Both the position numbers and the translations under genes were made by a program. Of a stretch of DNA of 16,487 nt, positions 6,909 through 13,878 are shown piece by piece (positions within the stretch are counted from its first letter, which is position 1; each line of letters opens with the position of its first letter). Location: contig JBOGDF010000090.1 of the NCBI GenBank assembly GCA_050701635.1, positions 1-16,487 of the forward strand, written 5' to 3'. Origin of the DNA: WHSM01 sp050701635. GTDB lineage: Bacteria > Actinomycetota > Actinomycetes > Mycobacteriales > Micromonosporaceae. A model generated the notes under the pieces. That model was not told the DNA's origin and did not search any database. It saw only the letters and a list, made by a program, of their open reading frames with translations.

Positions 6909-8445
6909 CCGCGGTTAGCCCGGCCTCCGCCAGCGCGGCGGAGGCCGCGGTGACCGCGCGGGCACGGTCCGCCGGCACCAGCCCGATCCGCGTACGCCGG
7001 TCCAGCAGGTCCCCGAGGTCCAGCGCGCCCTCGTGGCGTACGGCGTACCGCAGCTCCGCCGGGGTGGTCTCGATGCCGTCGGCGATCGGCCGCAGCTGTG
7101 CCGGATCGTCACCGGCTTCGGTGAGTACGGCGGCGGCTTCGCTGCCGTACCGGGCGATCAGCCGGGGCGGCGCGGGCGCGACGATCGGCCCGGCGCCCAC
7201 CAGCGGCAGCCGGCGGGTACGGCACGGACCCGCGTCCACCCCATGCCGGGCCAGGACGGCGTCCAGCGCGTCCTCGGCCATCCGCCGGTACGTGGTCAAC
7301 TTGCCGCCGATCACCGTGACCAGGCCGTCCGGCGCCGTGATCACCGCGTGCCGGCGGGACACGTCGGCGGTACGCCCGGCGCCGGTGTCCAGCAGTGGGC
7401 GCAGTCCGGCGAAGCCGCCCCGGATGTCGGACCGCGACAGCGGCACCGCGAGCACGGTGTTGACGGTGTCGAGCAGGAAGTCGATCTCGGCCTCGGTGGG
7501 TTGCGGCTCGTCGGGGATCGGGCCGGGCGCGTCTTCGTCGGTGAGGCCGACGTACACCCGGCCGCCGGGGGCGGGCAGCGCGAACACGAACCGGCTGCGC
7601 GAGCCCGGCACCGGCGCGGTCAGCCCGGCGGTGAGGCCGCCGAACGCCGCCTGGTCGAACACCAGGTGGGAGCCCCGGCTGGGGCGCAGCGCGATCCCGG
7701 GCGCCAGCTCGCCGGCCCAGACGCCGGCGGCGTTCACCACGGCGCGTGCGGTCAGGTCGACCCGCTCGCCGGTGAGCTGGTCGCGCAGCACCGCGCCGTC
7801 GCCGGTGACCTGCTCGGCGCCGCACCGGGTCAGCACGTACGCCCCATGGGCGGCCGCCGTACGGGCCAGCGCCAGCACCAGCCGGGCGTCGTCGTACAGC
7901 TGGCCGTCCCAGCCGAGCAGCCCGCCGCGGAGCCCGTCGGGACGGACCGTCGGCGCGTACCGGCGGGTTTCGGCGGCGGTGATCCGGCGAGAGCGGGGGA
8001 GTAGCCGACCCGGGGTGCCGGCGGCGCGCCGCAGCAGGTCCCCGGCGATGTGGCCCGCCCGGATCAGCGGCGCGTCGACGCCGGGCAGCAGCGGGATCAG
8101 CTGGGGGAACGGGCGTACCAGATGAGGGGCGGTGTGGCGCATCAGGATGCCGCGCTCCACGGCGCTCTCGTACGCGATCCCGACGCTGCCGGACGCCAGG
8201 TAGCGCAGCCCGCCGTGCACCAGCTTGGAGCTCCACCGGCTGGTCCCGTATGCCAGGTCGTGCTTGTCCACCAGCGCCACCGACAGCCCCCGCGACGCCG
8301 CGTCGAGCGCGACCCCGGCACCGGTCACGCCCGCCCCGATCACCAGCACGTCGACGGTGCCAGCGACGGCGAGCGCCGCCAGCTCCCGAGCCCGCCGGTC
8401 CGCGTTCAGGGAAGCGGCGGGGGAGGCGGCGTGGGAGGCGGTCAC
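6901..8445 (-). CDS. glpD: GlpD-like FAD-dependent glycerol-3-phosphate dehydrogenase
   Basis: A 514-residue flavoprotein expected to oxidise sn-glycerol-3-phosphate to dihydroxyacetone phosphate at the membrane, passing electrons to quinone. The FAD-binding dinucleotide fold is at about 32-60 (VLVIGAGVTGAGVALDAASR). The GlpD signature GTSRWSSKLVHGGLRYL is at 67-83, with FAGLRPL and VIGGKLTTYRRMAEDA further on and a C-terminal domain to the end. The first codon is GTG, whose four bases GTGA overlap the stop of the TetR gene (8442-8445), so the regulator and enzyme are coupled. No glpK or glpF lies nearby. The partners instead are an AGPS-like enzyme and a lipid kinase, which suggests a lipid rather than glycerol-catabolic role (inference). 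Confidence 0.93.
   Translation of the reverse strand: MTASHAASPAASLNADRRARELAALAVAGTVDVLVIGAGVTGAGVALDAASRGLSVALVDKHDLAYGTSRWSSKLVHGGLRYLASGSVGIAYESAVERGILMRHTAPHLVRPFPQLIPLLPGVDAPLIRAGHIAGDLLRRAAGTPGRLLPRSRRITAAETRRYAPTVRPDGLRGGLLGWDGQLYDDARLVLALARTAAAHGAYVLTRCGAEQVTGDGAVLRDQLTGERVDLTARAVVNAAGVWAGELAPGIALRPSRGSHLVFDQAAFGGLTAGLTAPVPGSRSRFVFALPAPGGRVYVGLTDEDAPGPIPDEPQPTEAEIDFLLDTVNTVLAVPLSRSDIRGGFAGLRPLLDTGAGRTADVSRRHAVITAPDGLVTVIGGKLTTYRRMAEDALDAVLARHGVDAGPCRTRRLPLVGAGPIVAPAPPRLIARYGSEAAAVLTEAGDDPAQLRPIADGIETTPAELRYAVRHEGALDLGDLLDRRTRIGLVPADRARAVTAASAALAEAGLTAAT
6921..6947. terminator. Perfect 11-bp hairpin at the tatC/glpD convergent ends
   Basis: CGGCCTCCGCC (6921-6931) and GGCGGAGGCCG (6937-6947) are exact inverse complements around a 5-nt loop. 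The stem lies 12 bp past the tatC stop and inside the last codons of glpD. There is no T-run after it on either side, so it would act as an actinobacterial-type, U-less terminator or as a block to read-through between the converging genes. Part of the symmetry may come from the Ala/Glu-rich coding sequence. Confidence 0.45.
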
Positions 8446-9050
8446 GCCGGGTCCGGAGCCAGATAGCGGTCGAGCATCGTACGCAGCTCGGCGTCGAGCC
8501 GGTCGTAGTCGTCGGCGCCGGCCATGATCGGCCCGGTGATCGCGAACGAGATCGCGGTGAGCATCAGCGAACGGGCCTGCCAGCGCGGGTCACCGGCCCG
8601 GATCGAGCCGTCCGCGTGGCCGGCGCGCAGCCCGGTCTCCACCGCGGCGAGCTGGTCCTCGGTGCTGCTGCCCCGGCGTTCCAGCAGGTACGGCAGCAGA
8701 AACTCCGGATCGTGCCGCACGATGGCACGCAGCAGCGGATGCTCCCGGGATCGCGAGACCGCCTCCACCACGCCCGCCACCAGCCGCTCGCGGCCGGAGC
8801 CGGAGCCGACGTGGAAGCAGGCGGCGACCATGTCGGCCCACTCCCGGGTGACCAGCGCCCCGATCACCGAGCGCACGTTGGGCCAGCGCCGGTACAGCGT
8901 GGCGCGGGAGACCTTTGCCTGCCGCCCGATGTCGGCCATCGTCATGCGGCGCGGTCCGACGGTGAGCAGCAGCTGGTACGCCGCGTCGAGGACCCGCTGT
9001 TCGCCGATCGCGTTCGCCGGACCGGCCGCCTTGATACGCTGCGACATCAC
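8442..9050 (-). CDS. TetR-family transcriptional regulator
   Basis: About 202 residues. The N-terminal TetR helix-turn-helix domain is visible as RVLDAAYQLLLTVGPRRMTM, then IGRQAKVSRATLYRRWPNV, the canonical recognition helix. A helical C-terminal ligand domain follows (LLRAIVRHDPEFLLPYLLERRG), ending RYLAPDPA. GTG 9050 and ATG 9047 are adjacent in-frame starts. GTG 9050 lies exactly 7 nt after TACACT (9063-9058) and so fits a leaderless start. The frame stays open far upstream across the opposite-strand gene, but nothing TetR-like is encoded there. The gene is coupled to glpD and divergent from the AGPS-like gene. It probably represses both arms from the shared gap and may sense a lipid intermediate (inference). 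Confidence 0.9.
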   Translation of the reverse strand: MMSQRIKAAGPANAIGEQRVLDAAYQLLLTVGPRRMTMADIGRQAKVSRATLYRRWPNVRSVIGALVTREWADMVAACFHVGSGSGRERLVAGVVEAVSRSREHPLLRAIVRHDPEFLLPYLLERRGSSTEDQLAAVETGLRAGHADGSIRAGDPRWQARSLMLTAISFAITGPIMAGADDYDRLDAELRTMLDRYLAPDPA

Positions 9051-9066
9051 GTGCTTAAGTGTATCA
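9032..9066. promoter_or_regulatory. Shared divergent control region and candidate TetR operator
   Basis: Between the divergent TetR and AGPS-like genes, TGATAC (9032-9037) is matched by its inverse complement GTATCA (9061-9066). Between them are the palindromes CACGTG (9048-9053) and CTTAAG (9054-9059). The leftward -10 TACACT (9063-9058) overlaps the right arm, so a repressor bound here would block the TetR-glpD promoter. TetR operators are usually more compact, so which palindrome is the true site cannot be told from one sequence. Confidence 0.4.
9058..9063 (-). promoter_or_regulatory. Leaderless -10 box of the TetR gene
   Basis: TACACT on the minus strand is followed by 7 nt (TAAGCAC) and then GTG 9050, directly before ATG 9047. 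This spacing selects the GTG as the likely first codon. Confidence 0.5.
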
Positions 9067-9096
9067 GCGATGTCCGTACCGAGATCCGAGGCGCCG

Positions 9097-10704
9097 ATGA
9101 CCGAGTCCGATCTGCCCGTGGTGCAGATGCACCCGTACCGCTGGGGAGACCCGGCGCATCCGTTGACGCTTCCGGAGGTCATCACCACGGCGTTGCAGGG
9201 TTTCGGGGTACGCGCACCCGCCGCGCCCGCCGTCCCGGTCGACGACATCACGGTGCCGGATTCCCAGCTCCTGGAGGCCGCGCGCCAAGCCCTGGTAGAA
9301 GCGATCGGCGTCGACCACGTCAGCGAAACGCACGCCGACCGGATCGGCCACACCCGCGGCTTTTCCACCCCGGACCTGCTGCGGCTGCGGGCCGGCGACG
9401 CCGCCGACGCACCCGACGCGGTGCTGTTCCCCGGCAGCCACGACGACGTACTGGCCGTGCTGACGGCCTGCGCCGCGCACCGGGTCGCGGTGGTCCCGTA
9501 CGGCGGTGGCACCTCGGTGGTGGGCGGGCTGGCGCCGGCCCGGGAACGCTTCGCCGCCGTGGTCGCGATCGACCTGCGCCGGCTCGACGCGCTGGTCGAG
9601 ATCGATGCGGAGTCGCGTACCGCCACGCTGCAGGCGGGCGTACGCGGCCCGCGCGCGGAGGAGCTGCTCGCGGCACACGGCTTCACGCTCGGGCACTTCC
9701 CGCAGTCGTACGAGGGCGCCACCATCGGCGGATACGCCGCGACCCGCTCCAGCGGCCAGGCCTCCGCCGGGTACGGCAGGTTCGACGAGATGGTGGTCGG
9801 GCTGACCCTGGCCACCCCGCGCGGCACCGTCACCCTCGGCACCGCTCCGAAGTCGGCGGCCGGACCGGATCTGCGGCAGCTCGTACTCGGATCGGAGGGC
9901 AGTTTCGGCGTGATCACCTCCGTCGTGCTGCGGGTGCGGCCGCGCCCCGAGCTGCGGGTGTATGACGGATGGCGGTTCCCGGACTTCGCCACCGGCGCCG
10001 CCGCGCTGCGCCGGCTGGAGCAGGACGGCCCGCGACCGACCGTGCTGCGCCTGTCCGACGAGGCCGAGACCGCCGTCAACCTGGCGGACCCCGCCTCCGC
10101 ACTGTCCGGCGGCGGCACCGGCGGCTGCCTGGCGATCTGCGGGTACGAGGGCAGGTCCGCCGAGGTCGCGGCGCGCCGGGAAGCCGCCGATGCGGTGCTG
10201 ACCGACGCCGGCGGTGAGCCGCTGGGGGAGCCGCCGGGCGAGAAGTGGCGCGAGGGGCGGTACCGCGCGCCGTACCTGCGGGATCCGCTGCTGGACGCCG
10301 GTGCGCTGGTCGAGACCCTGGAGACCGCGACGTTCTGGTCCAACCTGCACCGGCTCCGCCAGGCCGTCACCGAGGCGCTGACCAGCGCACTGTCCGCCCA
10401 GGGCACCCCGCCGCTGGTGCTCTGCCACATCTCCCACGTGTACGAGACCGGCGCGTCCCTCTACTTCACCGTGGTGTGCGCGCAGGCCGACGACCCGGTC
10501 GCCCAGTGGCGCGCCGCGAAACAGGCCGCGAACACCGCGATCGGCGACGCCGGCGGCACCATCACCCACCACCACGCCGTCGGCGTCGACCACCAACCCG
10601 GGTACGCCCGCGAAGTCGGCCCGCTCGCGATCGAGGCGCTGCGCGCGGTGAAGCGTACGTTCGACCCGGACGGGATCTGCAACCCCGGCGTACTGGTGGG
10701 ATGA
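9097..10704 (+). CDS. FAD-binding oxidase, alkyldihydroxyacetonephosphate synthase (AGPS)-like
   Basis: A 535-residue vanillyl-alcohol-oxidase-type flavoprotein. The FAD pyrophosphate loop VPYGGGTSVVGG is at 133-144. The second FAD segment includes PQSYEGATIGGYAATRSSGQ (202-221) with YGRFDEMVVG. The C-terminal signature HHHAVGVDHQPGY (490-502) and FDPDGICNPGVL are typical of AGPS-type enzymes. AGPS swaps the acyl chain of acyl-dihydroxyacetone phosphate for a fatty alcohol, giving an ether bond; bacterial relatives are mostly uncharacterised. ATG 9097 is chosen because GAGG (9088-9091) lies 5 nt upstream; ATG 9070 is also in frame. The lipid-kinase gene follows after one base. A D-lactate or glycolate dehydrogenase-like activity is the main alternative, but the His cluster argues for AGPS. 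Confidence 0.88.
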   Translation: MTESDLPVVQMHPYRWGDPAHPLTLPEVITTALQGFGVRAPAAPAVPVDDITVPDSQLLEAARQALVEAIGVDHVSETHADRIGHTRGFSTPDLLRLRAGDAADAPDAVLFPGSHDDVLAVLTACAAHRVAVVPYGGGTSVVGGLAPARERFAAVVAIDLRRLDALVEIDAESRTATLQAGVRGPRAEELLAAHGFTLGHFPQSYEGATIGGYAATRSSGQASAGYGRFDEMVVGLTLATPRGTVTLGTAPKSAAGPDLRQLVLGSEGSFGVITSVVLRVRPRPELRVYDGWRFPDFATGAAALRRLEQDGPRPTVLRLSDEAETAVNLADPASALSGGGTGGCLAICGYEGRSAEVAARREAADAVLTDAGGEPLGEPPGEKWREGRYRAPYLRDPLLDAGALVETLETATFWSNLHRLRQAVTEALTSALSAQGTPPLVLCHISHVYETGASLYFTVVCAQADDPVAQWRAAKQAANTAIGDAGGTITHHHAVGVDHQPGYAREVGPLAIEALRAVKRTFDPDGICNPGVLVG

Positions 10705-10705
10705 G

Positions 10706-11608
10706 ATGCGTACGTACACCGTGCTGGTGAACCCGATCTCGGGTGGCGGCAAGGCGCCGGAGCGGGTGAAGCCGATCGTGGCGGCGCTGCGCGCCGCGGG
10801 CGCGACCGTGGACGACGTGCGCACCGAGGGCGCCGCCCACGCGACGGCGACAGCGCGGGGGGCCGCCGACAAAGGCCACATCGTGGTCGCCGCCGGCGGC
10901 GACGGGCTGGTACGCGACGCCGCCGACGCGGTGACCCGTACCGGGGGGATTCTCGGGATCGTGCCGGCGGGACGCGGCAACGACCTGGCGCGCAAGCTGG
11001 GCGTACCGGCGGACCCGCAGGCGCTGGCCGAGCTGCTGCTGTACGGCGAGCCACGGCCGATCGACGTCCTGCAGTGCGACGACGGAACGGCGGGCGGCGA
11101 GGCCGGCGGCGGTGGCCCGATCGTGCCCGGCAACCTGTACGCCGGGCTCGACTCGGTGTCGAACGCGATGATCAACTCGAGCCGGTGGATCCCCGCGAAG
11201 CTGCTCTACCGGCTCGCCCCGCTGCGGGCGATCCTCACCTGGAAGCCGGCCGACTACAAGATCACCCTCGACGGCGTGGCGATCGCGGTCAGGGCGCACA
11301 CCGTGGTGGTCGCCAACTCCGGCACGTACGGACACGGGCTGGACATCGTGCCGGGGGCGGTGGTCGACGACGGCCTGCTCGACGTACTGATCGCCGGCGA
11401 CATGCCGCGCTGGAAGATCGCCGCGCGGATGCGGGAAGCCGGCCAGGGCACCCACGTACGGCACCCGGAGATGGACGTACGGACCGGACGGGAGATCACG
11501 ATCGACGCCGACCGGCCGCTGCCGGTGTGCATCGACGGCGACTACCACTGCAACCTGCCGGTGACCGTACGGCTGCGCCCGGCCGCGCTACGTGTGCTCC
11601 GTCCCTGA
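10706..11608 (+). CDS. Diacylglycerol kinase-like lipid kinase (YegS/DagK family)
   Basis: 300 residues with the diacylglycerol/sphingosine kinase catalytic fold. Seen are NPISGGGKA (9-17), the nucleotide-binding GGDG (64-67), GIVPAGRGNDLARKLGV (84-100, the family's GTxNDFAR element), and a C-terminal beta-sandwich. The last contains VVANSGTYGHGLDIVPGA and DDGLLDVLI. It is expected to phosphorylate diacylglycerol or a related lipid with ATP. Two departures from the common sequence are GGDGL instead of GGDGT and GRGND instead of GTGND. The start follows the AGPS-like stop by one base, with GGTGGGATGAG serving as ribosome site, so the two are one operon. In related genomes a kinase of this type often sits near tatC and helY. 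Confidence 0.92.
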   Translation: MRTYTVLVNPISGGGKAPERVKPIVAALRAAGATVDDVRTEGAAHATATARGAADKGHIVVAAGGDGLVRDAADAVTRTGGILGIVPAGRGNDLARKLGVPADPQALAELLLYGEPRPIDVLQCDDGTAGGEAGGGGPIVPGNLYAGLDSVSNAMINSSRWIPAKLLYRLAPLRAILTWKPADYKITLDGVAIAVRAHTVVVANSGTYGHGLDIVPGAVVDDGLLDVLIAGDMPRWKIAARMREAGQGTHVRHPEMDVRTGREITIDADRPLPVCIDGDYHCNLPVTVRLRPAALRVLRP

Positions 11609-11621
11609 CGGGTCGCCCGTC
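11607..11621 (+). terminator. Short hairpin at the end of the lipid-kinase gene
   Basis: GACGGG (11607-11612) pairs with CCCGTC (11616-11621) around a TCG loop and overlaps the stop codon. No T-run follows. It may weakly end the AGPS-like/kinase transcript before the leaderless promoter at 11646. Confidence 0.35.
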
Positions 11622-11645
11622 GTGGGGCAGCTCGGTCAGGGTCGC

Positions 11646-11651
11646 TAGCGT
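11646..11651 (+). promoter_or_regulatory. Leaderless -10 box of the LLM-class oxidoreductase gene
   Basis: TAGCGT is followed by 7 nt (TGGGGCC) and ATG 11659, the same hexamer and spacing as at pafB. There is no ribosome site before the ATG. Confidence 0.55.
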
Positions 11652-11658
11652 TGGGGCC

Positions 11659-12510
11659 ATGCAGCTCGGCGTGAACGTCCCCAACTTCGGCCCCGGTACG
11701 AACCCGCAGGTGCTCCGCCGTTGGGCGCAGACCGTGGAGGGGCTCGGCTACCACCTGCTGATGGTCTCCGATCACGTGGTGGTGACCCCGGACGTGGCCG
11801 CGCAGTATCCGGCGCCGTTCTACGAGCCGTTCACCACGCTGTCGTGGCTGGCTGGGATCACCCACCGGGTACGGCTCGGCACCACCGTGCTGATCGCGCC
11901 GTACCGGCATCCGCTGCTCACGGCCAGGATGGCCGCCAACCTCAACGACCTCAGCGGCGGCCGGTTGGTGCTCGGGGTCGGCGTCGGCTGGGCGCGGCAG
12001 GAGTACGAAGCGCTCGGCGTCCCGTACGCCCAGCGCGGCGGCCTCACCGACTCGCACCTGATCGCGATCCGTCATGCGTGGCGCAACCAGGCCGACTACC
12101 GCGCCGGCGAGATCCCGATCTGGGTCGGCGGCAACAGCGACGCCGGCGTCGCCCGGGCGGTACGCCTCGGCGACGCCTGGCATCCGCTGCGGTTCACCCT
12201 CGACTGGCTGACCGGCGCCGTCGACCGGCTCAAGGCCGCCGCCGACGAGCAGGGCCGTCCGACCCCCGCGCTGGCGCCCCGGATCGCGCTGCGGCTGACC
12301 GACGCGCCGGTCACCGACCCGGGACGGCTGGCCGGCGTCGGCACCCTCGACCAGGTACTCGAAGATCTCGAACAGCTGCGGCTGCTGAGCGCCGAGACCG
12401 TACTGCTCGACCCGTTCGGCGGCGACCCGGAGGAGACCCTTCACCCCGAGTTGGCGTTCCGTGCGCTGGCGACCGTCGCCGCCCACCACCCAGGAACGGA
12501 GCCCCAGTGA
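11659..12510 (+). CDS. LLM-class (F420-dependent-type) oxidoreductase
   Basis: A 283-residue luciferase-like monooxygenase-fold (TIM barrel) protein. It shows the family's beginning MQLGVNVPNFGPG, the short VSDHVVVTP (36-44) that lies at the cofactor pocket, RVRLGTTVLIAPYRHP and NDLSGGRLVLGVGVGW, then PIWVGGNSD and AVRLGDAWHP. Members use F420 or FMN; in actinobacteria most are thought to use F420 to reduce or oxidise small organic substrates. The substrate cannot be deduced. The length is somewhat short for the family but complete. The upstream frame is open across the kinase gene in another frame, but homology and the leaderless -10 fix ATG 11659. The stop overlaps the next gene's GTG by two bases. 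Confidence 0.93.
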   Translation: MQLGVNVPNFGPGTNPQVLRRWAQTVEGLGYHLLMVSDHVVVTPDVAAQYPAPFYEPFTTLSWLAGITHRVRLGTTVLIAPYRHPLLTARMAANLNDLSGGRLVLGVGVGWARQEYEALGVPYAQRGGLTDSHLIAIRHAWRNQADYRAGEIPIWVGGNSDAGVARAVRLGDAWHPLRFTLDWLTGAVDRLKAAADEQGRPTPALAPRIALRLTDAPVTDPGRLAGVGTLDQVLEDLEQLRLLSAETVLLDPFGGDPEETLHPELAFRALATVAAHHPGTEPQ

Positions 12511-12935
12511 CCCCCGACGACGTACGGCTGCTGCGCCGCGCCATCGCCCTCGCGGCGGAGGGCCGGGCGGCCGGCAACGCACCCTTCGGCTCGCTGCTGG
12601 CCGGGCCGGACGGGGAGGTGCTTGCGGAGGCGTACAACACCGTGCTGACCGACCGCGACATCACCGCCCACCCGGAGCTGAAGCTGGCCCGCTGGGCGGC
12701 CCGCGAGCTGGATCCCGCCACCGCGGCGGCGACCACGATGTACACCAGCTGCCAACCCTGCGTCATGTGCACCGGCGCGCTGGCCCGCTCGGGGCTCGGC
12801 CGCGTGGTGTACGCCCTCTCCGGCGAACAGCTCGCCGGGCTGCAGCCACCCGGCACCGGCTTCGGCTCCGTACCCCAGGAAGGTCCGGGGTTGTACGACG
12901 AGGCGCGGGTGCCGGTCGACGGCTACTACGTGTGA
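12507..12935 (+). CDS. Nucleoside/nucleobase deaminase family protein (CDA fold)
   Basis: A 142-residue cytidine-deaminase-fold protein, probably a zinc hydrolase acting on cytosine, guanine or a related base. The family's catalytic (H/C)AE motif appears as HPE (in ITAHPELKLARW, about residues 52-63), and the two zinc cysteines as SCQPCVMCTGAL (about 80-91). ALARSGLGRVVYAL completes the core. The exact substrate cannot be told. GTG 12507 overlaps the TGA of the LLM-class gene, and AGGAACGGAG (12492-12501) serves as ribosome site, so the two form an operon. The C-terminus (DEARVPVDGYYV) is complete. Confidence 0.9.
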   Translation: MTPDDVRLLRRAIALAAEGRAAGNAPFGSLLAGPDGEVLAEAYNTVLTDRDITAHPELKLARWAARELDPATAAATTMYTSCQPCVMCTGALARSGLGRVVYALSGEQLAGLQPPGTGFGSVPQEGPGLYDEARVPVDGYYV

Positions 12936-12968
12936 TTTCGGGCTTGAGGTTGACGCAACGGCAGCTCC

Positions 12969-12974
12969 TACCGT
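12969..12974 (+). promoter_or_regulatory. Leaderless -10 box of the DUF2268 gene
   Basis: TACCGT is followed by 7 nt (GGTCGGC) and ATG 12982. Two -35-like hexamers lie upstream: TTGAGG (12944-12949, spacing 19) and TTGACG (12950-12955, spacing 13). Confidence 0.5.
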
Positions 12975-12981
12975 GGTCGGC

Positions 12982-13856
12982 ATGGAGATCACGGTTCACG
13001 ACACACTGACCTCGATGCGGGCGCTGCTCGCCGCACCGCTGGACCGGCGACCGGAGCTGCTACGCGAGCTGCTGGCGCCGATCGCCGCGCTGTTCGCCAT
13101 GCCCGGCGCACCGGAGATGGACATGGTGGCGATGCACCACCAGGGCAACGGCTTCCGGGTCGACCGCGAGGTCGACGGCTACGCCGCCGCGCTCGACCAG
13201 CTGGACCGGGTCGACGCACTGGGTCAGATCCGGCGGTGCCTGGAGCAGGCGGTGCAGCACCAGCTCGCCGCCACGCCGGAGCTGACGCTGCCGCCGCGGC
13301 TCGACGCCGTGATGGTGCTGGGTGACCCGTCGGACCCGTACTTCCTGGACGTGGTCGGCGGCTACTACGGGATCGGCAGCCGCCCCGGATGCCTGCTGGT
13401 GTTCGTCTGGCCGACCGCCGCCAACGAGCACGAGATCGGGCACGTCGCGGTGCACGAGCTGCACCACAACCTGCGGTACGCCAACGTCACATGGAACCCG
13501 GCGACCGTCACCGTGGGGAGCAGGTGATCGCCGAAGGACTCGCGGAGGCGTTCGTACGGGAGCTGTACGGCGAGTCCGCGCTTGCCCCGTACGCGAAGCC
13601 GGCGCGGTGCGACGAGGCGGCGTACCGGAAGGTGGTGGCGAATCTCGGGGTCTCCGGGATGCAGCACCTGTCGGCGTACGTGCACGGCGACGAGACCACC
13701 CGCCGGTTCGGCGGTACGCCGGTCGGGCTGCCCACCGGCGCCGGCTACGCCGCGGGGCTCCGACTCGTGGACGCTCACCTGGCGGCCACCGGCCTGACGG
13801 TCGCGCAGAGCACCGCGCTCCCGTCCGCCGAGATCATCGCCAACGCGCTCGGCTGA
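12982..13856 (+). pseudogene. DUF2268-type predicted zinc protease, frame broken by one base
   Basis: Two adjacent frames together give a complete protein of about 291 residues. Frame one runs 12982-13527 (181 residues) and contains the zincin motif HELHH (158-162) within VHELHHNLRYANVTWN. It then ends in an abrupt TGA at 13525. The continuation is open in the minus-one frame. Re-reading one G of the four-G run at 13515-13518 gives VTVGEQVIAEGLAEAFVREL, with the probable third zinc ligand Glu in EGLAEAF, and the frame stays open to TGA 13854. The simplest reading is loss of one G from a five-G run, by mutation or sequencing error. Minus-one slippage is an alternative, since GGG can re-pair with GGG here. 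ATG 12982 is supported by a leaderless -10. The family is a putative metallopeptidase with unknown substrate. Confidence 0.85.
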
Positions 13857-13878
13857 GCCACGCGGCGCCGGCCAGGCG

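Noticed and set aside
8524..9096. Plus-strand extension of the AGPS-like frame across the TetR gene
   Set aside because: The translation shows no domain and lies over a convincing TetR protein; GAGG before ATG 9097 gives a better start.
8442..10430. Very long minus-strand open frame extending from the TetR gene across the AGPS-like gene
   Set aside because: The upstream 1.4 kb encodes no recognisable domain and is antisense to a clear flavoprotein; long open antisense frames are expected at this GC content. Only the part from 9050 down is TetR-like.
13508..13856. Second half of the DUF2268 locus as an independent gene
   Set aside because: It lacks a domain of its own and a ribosome site, and its sequence continues the first half exactly across the G run.
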